A stretch of DNA of 64,000 nucleotides from Bactericera cockerelli (GCA_024516035.1 CM044964.1:9245736-9309735), one strand, 5' to 3'. Counted from the first letter of the stretch, positions 33,641 through 45,610 are shown. The notes: generated from the letters alone by a model not told the origin. Translations and numbers: made by a program.

Positions 33641-34061
33641 CGCGTATTTATAATGAGAAGATTTTGAAGAGGTTCCTGCTACACCACAAAAAATAAATAC
33701 TTTAAATAACTGATTTATTTGAAAATCTGTTTTCAAAAGAAAACTGTACCAAGTCTTTTTCTTTGACTTTTTTGGTTTAAATTAAAAGGTTTTTTTTTCA
33801 TTCAAGATGAGTGTGTCAGTCTTTTTTTACTTTGTAGCCATAAAATGGCAATAATTACAAATACTTGTGGTTGGTCTTTTAGTTTGCTCATTAAGTAGTA
33901 TGCCTCCCTACTTATAGTTATGACACAATACCTCCCATTTAAGTGTCAGGTCACACGAGGGCACCAGAAGGTATTCCTTAAAAACAACTGTAACCATAAA
34001 CACTATACAATTTTTTGTCGGCTCTGTGTTTGATTTTTGTTGTAATAGAATGTTGTAGGTA

Positions 34062-35898
34062 TCACATTTTCTTCTGAGCCAGCAGAGCAGCTTTGTTTTT
34101 CTGCAATAATATTTGCTTTCTCTTTGTCAGCTTTCTCTGGTTGAGCTTTGCATGACTCAATGCTTGCTCCAAGACTTGAGCAATGCTCAATACACTCTCT
34201 GTGTCTAGCTCAAGATCTATTTGTTTCTCCTGCTGGCTGGAATTTTCCAAATGGAGTCGAACCGTGAATCTAGGCTCACACTGATTCAGATGAGATCGAG
34301 TGGCAAGTATACCTGGGAAAAAGGATAATAATGAAAAATATTAATAACATTTTTTAGTGTTCAAACACAAATTAATCTGGTCTTGGTAGCATAGTGTTTA
34401 AGGCATCTGTGTGGCAATCCACAGTTGTGTATTCCAAACCCTGCTGGGACATGACAAAACATTGGAACTAGACCTGTAACTTTTTTCTAAGTGTCAGCAT
34501 GTTGTTTTTTTTGTTCTATTAAGCAAGATTCTGATTCTATGAAGAATTACTTGGTTTACCATGTTCATTTGAAGCAATCCTACTTTTAGTTAAGACTTGT
34601 GTATTTTTTGCCATTTCAATAAGTACCATACAAATTAAAAAAATTGCTTGGGATTGAACATGTTCTAATCCAAAAGGCACTCTAAGAATGAAATCAAGAA
34701 AGTTTTCTGCTAGGTACTTCACCAAAATGCCTTACCTTCAAACCTCCACTCAAGAGATTTGAAATGCAGGAGACTGATGTATTCACTGATCAGTGTCTGA
34801 TATAAGTTGTACTTCTCTCGTGTGTAGAATCCGTAGAGAATTTTTTCACACTCAGCCTCCCGAGTGAATCCCATGTTATATAGTGTGTTACAAAAGTCAT
34901 ACTCATTGATGTTTAATATTGTTGCTAGTAGGAGAAAGTATACGAGAGCCTCCACACTGTCCTGTACATTGCTTGCAGATGGAAGGCTGAGCTTCTTTGA
35001 TATTGACGTGTAAAGCTTCTGATTTGGGCCATCTGTGAGATAGTTGGTGGTGAGCTTACAGAAGTCTTGAATAACTGGAAAAGAAAGTTATAAATATGAT
35101 ATTAATAAAGGAACAAAAACCATTTACTTTTAGGTACAAGATTTTCAAAAGAATGCAAGTAATTGTGATAATATAGGCTGGCTGGCTTGTGTTCTCTTGA
35201 CAAATGCTCCCTATCAACTGTCAATTTTTTTCTTTCAATAACCCAATTAGAGTGTGTTCTTCACCTACCCAGATAACCCAATCAGTGTGTAGACGGTTAA
35301 GAGAAATTAGGGAATAAAAAGAGTGAGAAAGCTTTCTGGAACAAGGCCCAGACTAGCACCTTAACATTCAGTTCCTGTAGAGCACAATAATAATAGTAAA
35401 TCTAATAAGGGCAAATCTTTACAAGTAAAGCTACTAAGCCCAGAACAAAATTATGAGGTTATGTTATAAATTTGATGCTTTATTTAATAGATATACTCTA
35501 AATAATAAGTATACTTTATTTAATAGATATACTTATAATAATAAGTATACTTTATTTAATAGATATACTTATAATAATAAGTATACTTTATTTAATAGAT
35601 ATACTACAAAGCTATTAGCCAGTGGTGATGGCACATTAAATAAAACCAAATTTCTGTCATCAATGTTACTATGTCTAGCAGGGTTAAGACTTCCCATATA
35701 AAATCAATTCCTGATGATGCTGGCTTTCAAAGGTTAGCAGATGTTCATGTGGGTTGCTTGATAGTAAGTTTCCAGCAATTGAAGGGCAAACCTCTACTCT
35801 CTCTAAAACCTTAGCAACATAAACTACTTACCCGAGGGAGGGAGATTAAAGAGAACGCTCAGATTTTCTTTGTGTGCCTCATTCAAGTTAATAATCAT
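34062..35898 (-). CDS. COMMD2: COMMD2, COMM domain-containing protein 2 (three exons)
   Basis: Minus-strand exons are 35898-35832, 35074-34736 and 34312-34062, with phases that join exactly and a total of 219 codons including the stop. The start MIINLNEAHKENLSVLFNLP resembles the COMMD2 N-terminus. The middle exon carries EALVYFLLLATILNINEYDF, and the C-terminal COMM domain begins at SLEWRFEGILATRSH and continues through FTVRLHLENSS to a Leu/Gln/Lys-rich helix. COMMD proteins form a hetero-decameric ring in the Commander complex, which recycles endosomal cargo with the CCC and Retriever modules. The ATG lies about 830 bp from the divergent SERINC start, suggesting a shared promoter region. 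Family membership is secure; COMMD2 as the paralogue is likely from the order of motifs and the length. Confidence 0.9.
35478..35608. repeat. ~36-bp AT-rich tandem repeat, about four units (COMMD2 intron 1)
   Basis: The unit is TTTATTTAATAGATATACT followed by an AATAATAAGTATAC stretch. Confidence 0.8.
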
Positions 35899-36164
35899 AA
35901 TGCTGGCTCTGAGGGTTGCCTCAGCTTGGGGCTATTCTCAACTTTCCTGTGTCTCTGATAATGGATTGGAGGTAGCATCAGTTATCTTAAAATAGTGTTC
36001 AAAGTACGGCAAGACTTCTGTATAATATTAGTATATCAGTAATTATATCAATTCACAATTAATTGAGGCTTTTTCTTTTTATCATGTAAAAAATGTATGT
36101 AAAAAAACCAAGATTGATTTGTTGATAAGGAATTTAAATTTACCGCGATACAAAATACCCCGAT

Positions 36165-36510
36165 TATCTGCTTCACTTCTCCTTTCAAAAGTCCTACTAG
36201 CCTCCTTGAAAAATAAGGGTTTACCAAACTGAAGAAAATTTGGCCTCACTCTTTTGATTAATCCTGTTCTCTCGTACCTAATCCACCTCCACGTAGAACA
36301 AGGGATTTCCAAAATGAGGATAATTAGGCTTCACTTTTCTTATTTTATTTCCCTCCATTACACTTAGAAGCCTCCTTGAAAACAAGGGGTGACCAAACTG
36401 AGGGAAAAATAGGCTTCACTATTCTTATGTAATTTCCGTCCTCTGGCTTCATAACTTCCTTTAAATTTAAGGAGTTCTCAAATTGGGGATGTTCACGCAT
36501 GCGCTTTCGA
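36165..36510. repeat. Degenerate ~90-bp repeat in the COMMD2/SERINC spacer
   Basis: GCCTCCTTGAAAA, AAGGG, ACCAAACTGA and AGGCTTCACT recur three to four times with much divergence. It lies between the two divergent start codons. Confidence 0.5.
36495..36504. promoter_or_regulatory. NRF1-like site between COMMD2 and SERINC
   Basis: ACGCATGCGC is close to the NRF1 consensus GCGCATGCGC, which is common in bidirectional housekeeping promoters. It is 225 bp upstream of the SERINC ATG and 597 bp from the COMMD2 ATG. This is a single motif match only. Confidence 0.35.
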
Positions 36511-36728
36511 TACTTCCTTTATCTAAACAGGAGATAAAAAAACAGCTGATTGGAAAATAAAAACAGAAGAGAAAAGAAAATTCAGGAAAATTTAAAAGCG
36601 GAAGGAACAAAGTACGCAAAAAAACCAAGTGAAAATTAATTTTTAAGCCCAGAATCCTGGTTATTAAATTCATTGTGCCCTTTATTTTAACATCTTTTAA
36701 CTAGAGTTGCTGAGTTTCAATTTTAACA

Positions 36729-39700
36729 ATGGGGGCACTTCTAGCAGCTCCAATGGCTTTGTGCTCAGCAGCACAGGTAAGATAAAATACACTGGATTAC
36801 TCATTCTAAACAGGTATTAATAATTGTAATACCTAAACTTTCTGCTACCCTTTGTCATCTTGGCAAGCCGCTGATGAACAAGGAGGTGACTAATCAACAT
36901 TTCTCTCTCTTGAACATGTTCATTCAAATGTAGTTGCTAGAAAAGGAATAGTTGAAAAAAAGACAAAATTTTCACTGGGAACTCTCTCAGGTGGTGTAAC
37001 ATTTAGCTTATAATCAGCAAATATAGCATGAAATGTTGATAACACCTGTTATACAGTCTTCATTGAATTTAAGCAATGTCAGTGTGATGAAGATATGGAT
37101 TTGTGATTGTTCTGGTATCAAATTGATCCATGGTCATCATGGCAATCCATGTTCTAATGACAATTTTTGTCCTCACTCAGGCTAGGTTTAAGAATGGAAT
37201 GGTTGTCTAGCAAATGGGCTGTGTGGTCCTTCTTGTATGCTAATATCAAACTAAGGTAAATTACTTGGATGTGTTGGGCTTGGTTTTTTCTACTAATATT
37301 ACCTTATATTGACTTAATAATGTTATTATTTGACATATCACACATCCAAGAACTACATATAGCAAAAAAAAAAAAAAAAAAACTGCATATCTGTTTATGT
37401 TTCTGAAAATCTTGTAAAGGATGCAGAATGAGAACCAATCAAGAGCTAGAACCCTGTTTTGTGAATATTTTTGTTTATGCAGTTGGTGGAAGTGTGATAT
37501 GTTGATTAATAGTGCTTTAATAGTCAATATAATGTAATTTCAGTTTTAAAAAATCCAAAGTCCAACTTCCAATATTTTTTTTTTTTTCTTCTTCAAAAGG
37601 TTAGTGTGCCCTGGGACAGCTTTTGCAATACTTCAAGGCATTTTGGTCAGAAATTTCTGCACTGGCCAGGATTCGGACCCACAACCTCCGGTTCAGTAAC
37701 CAATGCTCTTAACCACTGAGCCACGGAGGTCGGCATTACCCAAACTTACATTGTAAAGTCTGTTACTATAATATTCCCATATAAATTGATGCAAAATTGG
37801 TTTTTTCTGTCCTTTAAGGTTTGATTAATTTCTGTTCTCAAAAAATCCAAAATTTTACCATCTGTGCATCAAATAAAATCTATTGTTTAACATTTCAGAT
37901 GGCATGCTGCTGTGGTAGTATGGCATGCAGCCTGTGCTCATGCTGTACTAATGGGAAGAGCTCAACACTCACCCGCATCATGTATGCTGTCATGCTACTA
38001 GTTGGCACTATAATAGCATGCATAACACTAGCTCCGGGGCTACAAGATTTCCTACGGAAAGTGCCATTCTGTTCAGAGTCCCAGTCTATAGCACAGTCAG
38101 TGGGAATGGGATCAATTGATTGTCAAGCAGTTGTGGGATACATGGCAGTGTATAGGATCTGCTTTGGAATGGCAGCCTTCTTTCTGATCATGGCATTTAT
38201 GATGATAGGTGTGAAGAGTTCCCGAGACAATCGATCAGCTATTCAGAATGGGTATGTTTGTAATAGATCAGAGGCGTTATTAGTAAACCTAACAACCATA
38301 AACTCAATAACTTGTTCAAGGTTGTTTGCTTTTGTTCAAGTCCTCACAACTGACAGAATTCTTTGACACACTCTTGTGATTTTGGTTACTCTTTTATTAT
38401 TATTATTTTCTAATCATTGACACAATATATTCAACTTAGTGAATTTTTATGCTAAAGGATTTCCAGGGTACTCTCAAATGAGTAGCTGCTTTCCTGTGAG
38501 TAGCTACCAAAAGTAGCAGAATCATGGTGAAATATTATATTAGGATAATGAATTCATAGAAATGTATTAAAATTGTGGTTAAATGATATTTTACTATCAA
38601 TATCATATTTTTATTCCAGCATGTGGGGCATGAAGTACATGTTGGTAGCTCTGATTGTTGTTGCTGCTTTCTTCATCCCAGCTGACTCTGCGTTTGGCAC
38701 CACAATGATGTACATCGGAATGGTGGGTGGCTTTGTGTTCATCCTGATTCAGTTGGTGCTGCTTGTAGACTTTGCTCACTCCTGGGCGGAGGTCTGGGTC
38801 TCCAACTACGAGGAAACAGAGTCCCGAGGCTGGTGAGATTACTTGAAAGTTTTAACTATTAATTTTTTAAAAATATGTATAGTTGATTACATTTTTTTAT
38901 TCAAGTTTCACATGTCTTCTTCTTTCACTTTACTTGAGGTCAGCATTGGTCAACCTCATGGTTGAGGTTGTCTTTCTTGTGGCACATTTTTACAACTGGA
39001 TGCCTTTCCTAATGCCAACAATTCTATTTGATTGAACATTAGGATGAAGGTTTTACATAAGCTTTATTAATATACAAGCTACCCAAATTAACCTCACCCA
39101 TCCTGGGTAGGGTCAGCAATCACCTTCTTTCTATGCTTCTAAGCTTTAGCAATGTTGTTCAAACTAATTTATACATTGTGGGGTGTTTATTGTACAATTA
39201 AGCTACAAGTTATAGCACAAAAACATGTTAGCGGTGTCATCATGTCATGGGGACCTTGCCAAGCTGTTTAAAAATGGAAGAGACTATTTATTTGTAATAT
39301 TTTAGAAAAATTAAATAATTAACTTCTCATGTAGAATCTTAATTTATGTTAACAATGAGTGTGTTTCACAATTATATCTATCTATCTTCTATTATATTTT
39401 AGTGTTGTGTTTCAACTTTATGTTTATATTAATGATCATCTAACCAACCAAACCTTTTCTATCCCAGGTGTGCAGCTCTGTACTCCGTCACCCTGATCAA
39501 CTACTCCCTCACTCTGGCCGGGGTCATCATCCTCTTCAACTACTTTGCCTCCGTAAGTAGCTACCTGTATTTTTTTATATCACTATTTCAGTGGGTACTG
39601 CAGACTTATTGGACTACCATATCTTTGTTATCCTAATATCCTATTTTTGGCCATAATTTTGCCACTGGTTGCTGCTCACGTTAAAGAAGCTCCTCATTTT

Positions 39701-42700
39701 TAAGAAGTATGAGTGGCTACCTGTATTTTAAGCTTAGTTAAAAAGAGAATTTCTCTTCTTTCACTTTTCCTTTACCCAAATTTGAACCTTTTGGATGCTG
39801 GCCAATCCCATCCCAATCAGGCTGGGTGAGATTAATTTGAGTAGTTTCTGTCTCTTAAGTTTCTGGCAAATGGTAGGTGAAACCCACAATGTGATATGAG
39901 TAATATCATATGACCAATTGACCATGTAGTTAATTTTTTTCTGTCAGTAAATCTACATGTTAATCCTTTCTCCTTCAGAACGAAGGTTGCGGCATGAACA
40001 AGTTCCTGATCTCCGTGAACCTCATCTTTGTCATCATCCTCAGCATCGTGTCTATTCTACCCGATGTGCAGGAGCATCAGCCACGCTCCGGACTCCTCCA
40101 GTCTTCTGTTGTCTCTCTCTACACCATCTATCTGATCTGGTCCGCCCTGTCTAGCAACCCAGGTAACAAATTTAATAGAGGAAATAATAATAATAATAAT
40201 ATCACCTTATTTATGCCCGATAAGGACTTATTCTAGCAGTAAGTCCAAGACATATTATAGGAAATAAAAAAACAAGCTTTGTAAGCCAGCCTCCGTGGCG
40301 TGACGGTTGAGACTACTGCCCGTAGTCCAGAGATCCTGAGTTCGATCCCCGGTTGGGGTAGACTTTTCGAAGAAAATTCTGTTCCTTCCAAGCACGTGAG
40401 GGTGGCATTTCCGGCCCTACCCAGGCTGGGTGAGGTTAATGTGAGTAGCGAATGGAGGGTAAAACACCCGTCCTGACTATCTATCTCAATCAGGACATTA
40501 AAACCAAATAGAATCAACTGGTCACAATAGATCTAATAAGGTCGCCCAGGTCGTCGTGCGTACAACCCTAGTGTGCTACTCTACTCAGCCACAGTGACCA
40601 CACTGTTGTCTTTATATTAGTTTAATGTTTAATTAATGAACTTATTTTTCTAATTCAGTGGTCCGCAACCTGAGTGCCGCGGCACACTGGGGTGCCTTAA
40701 GCTGCCCGCGGCACCCCTGAAGTGACTCTATACTGTTTTCTTTATAGCATGATTAGTTTAATTAATGAACTTATTTGTTGTTGTTGTAGTCAGCTTGGCT
40801 ACAGCTGGAGGGTTGAGTGATGGTCTCCAGCCAACTTTATTTCAAAGTTGACTCGTCCTGAACCACATATTTCTATGTGCGATCAACCATCATGAGGACA
40901 TAGACTTTTCTTTATAAGCCATTAAACCCTTAGGAAACTGCAAGCTAGCCTGGCTTGGTAAGGGTTGGCTAGTCTGTTCTCTGTTTATAGTCCTCTAGCG
41001 AGACCCTGGTCTTCTCCCTGTTTAACGTCCCCCAGCCAGACTTTGAACTTATTTGTCTAATTCAGTGGTTCGCAACCTGAGTGCCGCGGCACCCTGGGGT
41101 GCCGTAAGCTACCTTCAGGGGTGCCGCGAGATTTAGAAATCAATATTTAAATTTTGATGTTTTGGTGTTTTTCATGCAAGAAAACAATGCAAGTTTTTGA
41201 GATCTTTTGACAAATGATGAGTGGAGAACTAAATTGGCCTACTTAGCTGACAATTTTCATCATCTGAATACTCTCAATACAGACCTGCAAGGTCCCTCTG
41301 AGTGTTTTTTTCGCCCTGGGGTGCCGCTGGGCTAAGAGGTCAAGGAAAGGGTGCCGAGATGGAGAAAAGGTTGCGGACCACTGGTCTAATTGGAAGAAAA
41401 TGCCGTTGGCATTAGCACGGCCCTTGATCAAGTTTTGTTATATTAATCTCTCAATTTCTCAATCATATTCATCTCATTTTCTATATTCTATGTAAATAAA
41501 ACTTGATCCAATATGTTTAATAATAATTGAATCCTTGTTTCACTGTTTTCAGACAAGAACTGCAACCCCGGAGCTTTGCTAGGCTGGAGTCTGAAGGGAG
41601 GAGAGGCTACTGGTGCGTCCGCTATAGGGGTCACTAACAAGGTAAGGGTCACTAAAACCAGGTAAGGGTCACTAACAAGGTAAGGGTCACTAACAAGGTA
41701 AGGGTCACTAACAAGGTAAGGGTCACTAACAAGGTAAGGGTCATTAACAAGATAAAGGTCACTAACAAGGTAAGGGTCATTAACAAGGTAAGGGTCACTA
41801 ACAAGGTTAGGGTCACTAACAAGGTAAGGGTCACTAACAAGGTAAGGGTCACTAACAAGGTAAGGGTCATTAACCAGGTAAGGGTCACTAAAAGGTAAGT
41901 AATTGCACAGCCAGACATTTCAGGAAACTTTATAATTTTAGCCATGTAACACAATAAAATAAAGTAACCATGGGATATCATACTGAGTTCGATAAAATAA
42001 TAACTGATGAGAATGATGGTTACCTAATGTTTTGAGCTCCAAATGGAAAAAAAAACATCCAAGTGTTCTATTTTGGATAAGCAATCAAAACAACAATCTA
42101 TAATTTTGGGCTTTTACCACAAGGCTCATCATCAGAGGTACCAGAAACTTGTTTGAGAACCCTAGAAATTCAGGTTTAAATGTAAAATATCAGCAATAAA
42201 TATTTATTCTACAATCCAGAGAGGAAATGCAGCTTCATTTTTGGAAGCAATTCCAAAATATGGAGTTCTTGATGAAATATTTTATGTTTAATAAAATAAT
42301 AATAATGTGTTTTTTTGTGTTATTATATCACATTTTTTGTGGGTAGCGCAGAATTTTAGGACTTTTTCGTATCTTTAATATCCCAATATCTTATTTTTGC
42401 CTATAATTCCGTCACTGGTCGCAGCTAACATTAAAACAGCTACTCATTTTTCCTTACGAGGTACGAGTGGACCCCAAATACCCAAGTACAGAGTAGAAAA
42501 AATCCTGCCTCGCTGGGGATCGAACCCAGGTCACCGTGCGTGCAATGCCTAGCGCGCTAAATCACTCGGCCACGGTGACGTTTAATAAAATAAATCAGAA
42601 TAAAATATTCGTCATTAAACTATTTATTCTACTCCCCCCACAGGTTAACTTTGACACACACAGCTTCGTCTCTCTGCTGCTCTGGCTGGGTGCCATCTTG

Positions 42701-45311
42701 TATTCTTCTCTCAGAACTGCTTCTAAGACCAGCAAGATGAGTCTGGCCGACAAAGTGCTGGTCGCTGATCAAGATGGTAAGAGATTAAAATAATAATAAT
42801 AAATAGTTTTTTTTTCTGGTTAGGCACAAAAAAAAAAAACCATTTATTATTATTATTATTTTAATCTAAAAGACTCGTTAGTTCGATATTTAATATTTCT
42901 ATGATGATTAGTGTTTGATATGGCCACTTTAATTGTAAAGCAAGTCGTGTTTGTGATTGAGTCAGTTGTAAAGAACTAAATAAAGAGCAGTTCTATCCAC
43001 TCAGTAAACCTTTCCTAACTTTTAAACAATTAGTATTAAGAAATATTTTTCTCTGGAATAACTCCGAGCTAACACAATAATTTCCAACATTTGAAAAATC
43101 TTTTAAAAAAATGGTTTTCTGAAATTCCCATTATTTTTTAATATTTTTTAAATGAGATTTACTATTGCACTGGTGGTCAAGTGCTTAACGCGCTAGTCTG
43201 GTAATCCAGGTAGCGTGCATCAATTTTTCCTCATTCATTTGAGTTTGTTACCACGTAATAATAATAGGACTGAGGGTTAGTTGGTAGAAAATGCCTTGAC
43301 CATTAACCTCGACTGGTGGTTAGCTTCCACTAAAGAGTGTTATTATTATTATTATTATCCATCAATTAATGTTACAGGCACCACATCCCAGAGTAAACCT
43401 CACCAGCCTGCTCCAACCTTCTCCATCTACTTTGCCAACAAAGTCTCTGGTTACCTCTCTTTCCTTGCTCCGAGTAAATATTCCCTTCCTACCTCCTTTT
43501 TATCCCTTTTCTCCTTTATTTGTTTTCTATTCCCTTCATCCACCGACCTCAGTAGCTTGATCGATAAGGCGGTGGACTTGTAACCTGTAGGTCGGTGGTT
43601 CAAGTCCCGGTTTCAGCGTAGATTTAGTAGGGCGAGTTTGAGTAGTTGTGATATCACGAAAGTGATTAACACAAATATGATAACTATTCTCTTCATCCCT
43701 CCCATTAATTACCTCTTTTTTTACCCATTTCCTGTCTTATATATTAACTCCTCTCTCTTCTCTTTCCTATGTTCAAGTATATGCCTTTTTTTTCTCTTTA
43801 ATTTAAAAAGGTAGTTATGGCCCAGCACCTAATTACTACGCATGAGTATGTGCCTAATTTAAATTTTCTTCCTTAATTTCATTTCCTTTCTACGAAAGCC
43901 CACAAAATCATCTCATCTTTTGTGATTCTTTTTTTTTCCCTTCTCTATCGCTCTTCTTTTTTCTTACTAAAAGTAAATAACTACTATACGTTCACTTTCT
44001 TCTTTTATATCCAATATTTTTTTGTCTTATTCTTCTTATTTCTAATCTACACGCTATGGTAAAAAAATAGACCTTAATTCAATTTTTTCTATATTTTTGA
44101 AATGCTGTGACTGTCTGGTTTTCTCCACTCTCAGACACACTTAGCAACGATGGAGGAGAGAGTGGCACCGGACAGCGCCGTGCTCCCGTTGATAATGAAG
44201 AAGAGGGAGTAGTGTACTCCTGGTCCTTCTTCCACTCCATGTTTATCCTGGCCACCCTGTATGTCATGATGACACTGACCAACTGGTACTCGTAAGTATC
44301 TTATCCACCCTGTATGTCCTGATGACTCTCACCAACTGGTACTCGTAAGTATCTTATCCACCCTGTATGTCATGATGACTCTCACCAACTGGTACTCGTA
44401 AGTATCTTATCCACCCTGTATGTCATGATGACTCTCACCAACTGGTACTCGTAAGTATCTTATCCACCCTGTATGTCCTGATGACTCTCACCAACTGGTA
44501 CTCGTAAGTATCTTATCCACCCTGTATGTCATGATGACTCTCACCAACTGGTACTCGTAAGTATCTTATCCACCCTGTATGTCATGATGACTCTCACCAA
44601 CTGGTACTTGTAAGTATCTTTTCCACCCTGTATGTCATGATGACTCTCACCAACTGGTACTTGTAAGTATCTTATCCACCCTGTATGTCATGATGACTCT
44701 CACCAACTGGTACTCGTAAGTATCTTATCCACCCTGTATGTCATGATGACTCTCACCAACTGGTACTCGTAAGTATCTTATCCACCCTGTATGTCATGAT
44801 GACTCTCACCAACTGGTGAAACAAATACTATGTTGTGTAAAAAAAATTTAAGTAGTATTTATTTATTTAAAAATATAAAACATCTTTGAGCACTTCTTCT
44901 CTCGAAAGTGTGCCCAAAAGAAGAGAATAACTTTGTTTTTCAAGTGACCATTTCAAATACCTTTTTGTTTTCCCCCTCAACTAACTTCAATATTGAGAGT
45001 CTTAAATCTAACAAAGTTTCTGATTTGGTATCAAATCTATCAAAACCTCTTATTTGGTAAAGATTATCTCATTCTGTGTCCTACCCCATGGTGGTGGAAG
45101 GATTATATGGACGCTCCCTGTGTCCACTTTAGTATTAATGATTGTCCTTCTGTTTTATTCTTGCAGACCCAACTCTAGCATCGAGAGCCTCAACTCTAAC
45201 GAAGCCTCCTACTGGGTGAAGATCATTTCCTCGTGGTGCTGTGTTGGAATTTACGTGTGGACACTGGTGGCCCCAATGGTACTGCGAGACAGAGACTTTA
45301 CCTTTGAGTGA
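36729..45311 (+). CDS. Serinc: SERINC family multi-pass membrane protein (nine exons, complete)
   Basis: Exons are 36729-36776, 37899-38251, 38620-38832, 39468-39552, 39979-40162, 41553-41641, 42644-42776, 44135-44291 and 45167-45311. All junctions are GT-AG, phases agree, and the total is 469 codons with TGA at 45309. Family landmarks are the Cys-rich [16 protein letters not shown], then [105 protein letters not shown] and the C-terminal [20 protein letters not shown] with [11 protein letters not shown]. About ten hydrophobic segments are expected. SERINC proteins are lipid-scrambling membrane proteins first described as serine incorporators. Exons 6 and 8 end at donors that are each amplified in tandem arrays (41642-41895 and 44292-44815). 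Confidence 0.95.
37575..37734 (-). mobile_element. tRNA-derived SINE, family A, in SERINC intron 1
   Basis: The inverted head CCACTGAGCCACGGAGGTCGG is at the right end. Body and T-rich tail lie to the left. Confidence 0.7.
40287..40515 (+). mobile_element. tRNA-derived SINE, family B, SERINC intron 5
   Basis: The head GCCTCCGTGGCGTGACGG has B-box GAGTTCGATCCCC and the same body as 26251-26612. Confidence 0.7.
40777..41044. mobile_element. SINE-like family K, SERINC intron 5
   Basis: Starts with a TTGTTGTTG tail, contains GCTTGGCTACAGCTGGAGG and ends CGTCCCCCAGCCAGAC. GAACTTATTT flanks both sides (40767-40776 and 41045-41054). A reverse copy is at 25335-25762, split by an AT-rich LINE-like tail. 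Confidence 0.7.
41063..41383. mobile_element. hAT-like MITE in SERINC intron 5
   Basis: Termini CAGTGGTTCGCAACC and GGTTGCGGACCACTG are inverted repeats. GTCTAATT is duplicated exactly on both sides (41055-41062 and 41384-41391), an 8-bp target duplication as in hAT elements. It has no coding capacity. A related left-end fragment lies at 40659-40735. Confidence 0.8.
41642..41895 (+). repeat. 18-bp array of the SERINC exon 6 donor (15 units)
   Basis: The unit GTAAGGGTCACTAACAAG joins 6 intronic and 12 exonic bases. The first spacer is 20 bp (GTCACTAAAACCAG), the rest 18 bp. One unit has lost its donor (AGATAAAG) and one reads GTTAGG. Confidence 0.92.
42340..42581 (-). mobile_element. tRNA-derived SINE, family D, SERINC intron 6
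   Basis: Inverted head ATCACTCGGCCACGGTGACG with B-box GGGATCGAACCC. The body includes TGCCTATAATTCCGTCACTG. Body-only pieces lie at 25160-25310 and 39590-39725. Head copies lie at 58650-58750 and 63428-63510. Confidence 0.65.
43542..43686 (+). mobile_element. tRNA-derived SINE, family C, SERINC intron 7
   Basis: Full match to the family C head, B-box and tail. Confidence 0.7.
44230..44817 (+). repeat. 53-bp array of the SERINC exon 8 donor (about 10 units)
   Basis: The unit GTAAGTATCTTATCCACCCT, GTATGTCATGATGACTCTCA, CCAACTGGTACTC repeats the last ~43 exon bases with the donor. The array ends in a unit truncated at CAACTGGTGAAAC. Confidence 0.92.
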
Positions 45312-45610
45312 ATGCCCCGCCCCCATTAATACAACATTATTATTATCTAAGAAAATATTATCTTCAATTTTAGCTTGGAGTAAATTTTTTAAGGACTTCT
45401 CAAGTTTTAGTGAATGGACCATCCCCATTGCAATTTTACCTTAGTGTAAATTTCTCATGTTTATCTAAATGATGAACCTCGCCCCACATTACTATATTAT
45501 CCAAGAAAGTGTTTTCAATTTTACCTTGGAGTAAATTTCTTAAGGATTTCACCTTTGAGTGTAATACCTAAGAAAGTATTTTCTTCTTACCTATGAGTAA
45601 ATTTCTTTGG
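45300..45610 (+). repeat. Diverged repeat over the SERINC stop codon and 3' UTR
   Basis: ACCTTTGAGTGAATG (ending the CDS) resembles CACCTTTGAGTGTAAT at 45549. CTAAGAAA(A/G)TATT and TTGGAGTAAATTT(C/T)TTAAGGA occur two to three times. This is a loose tandem repeat of about 110 bp. Confidence 0.45.

Larger units (their letters stand above)
31996..34061. other. Spacer between the VPS15 array and COMMD2
   Basis: It contains SINE fragments (32020-32330), AT-rich sequence without features (32335-32890), a head-only palindrome repeat, the mariner remnant and a diverged SINE (33815-33975). Confidence 0.5.

Noticed and set aside
41652..41981. Minus-strand frame of [12 protein letters not shown] repeats, like a membrane helix
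   Set aside because: Produced by the 18-bp donor array; not a gene.
43369..43583. Extra SERINC exon after a TTACAG acceptor
   Set aside because: The frame runs into a SINE, has no family similarity, and exons 7 and 8 already join in phase without it.
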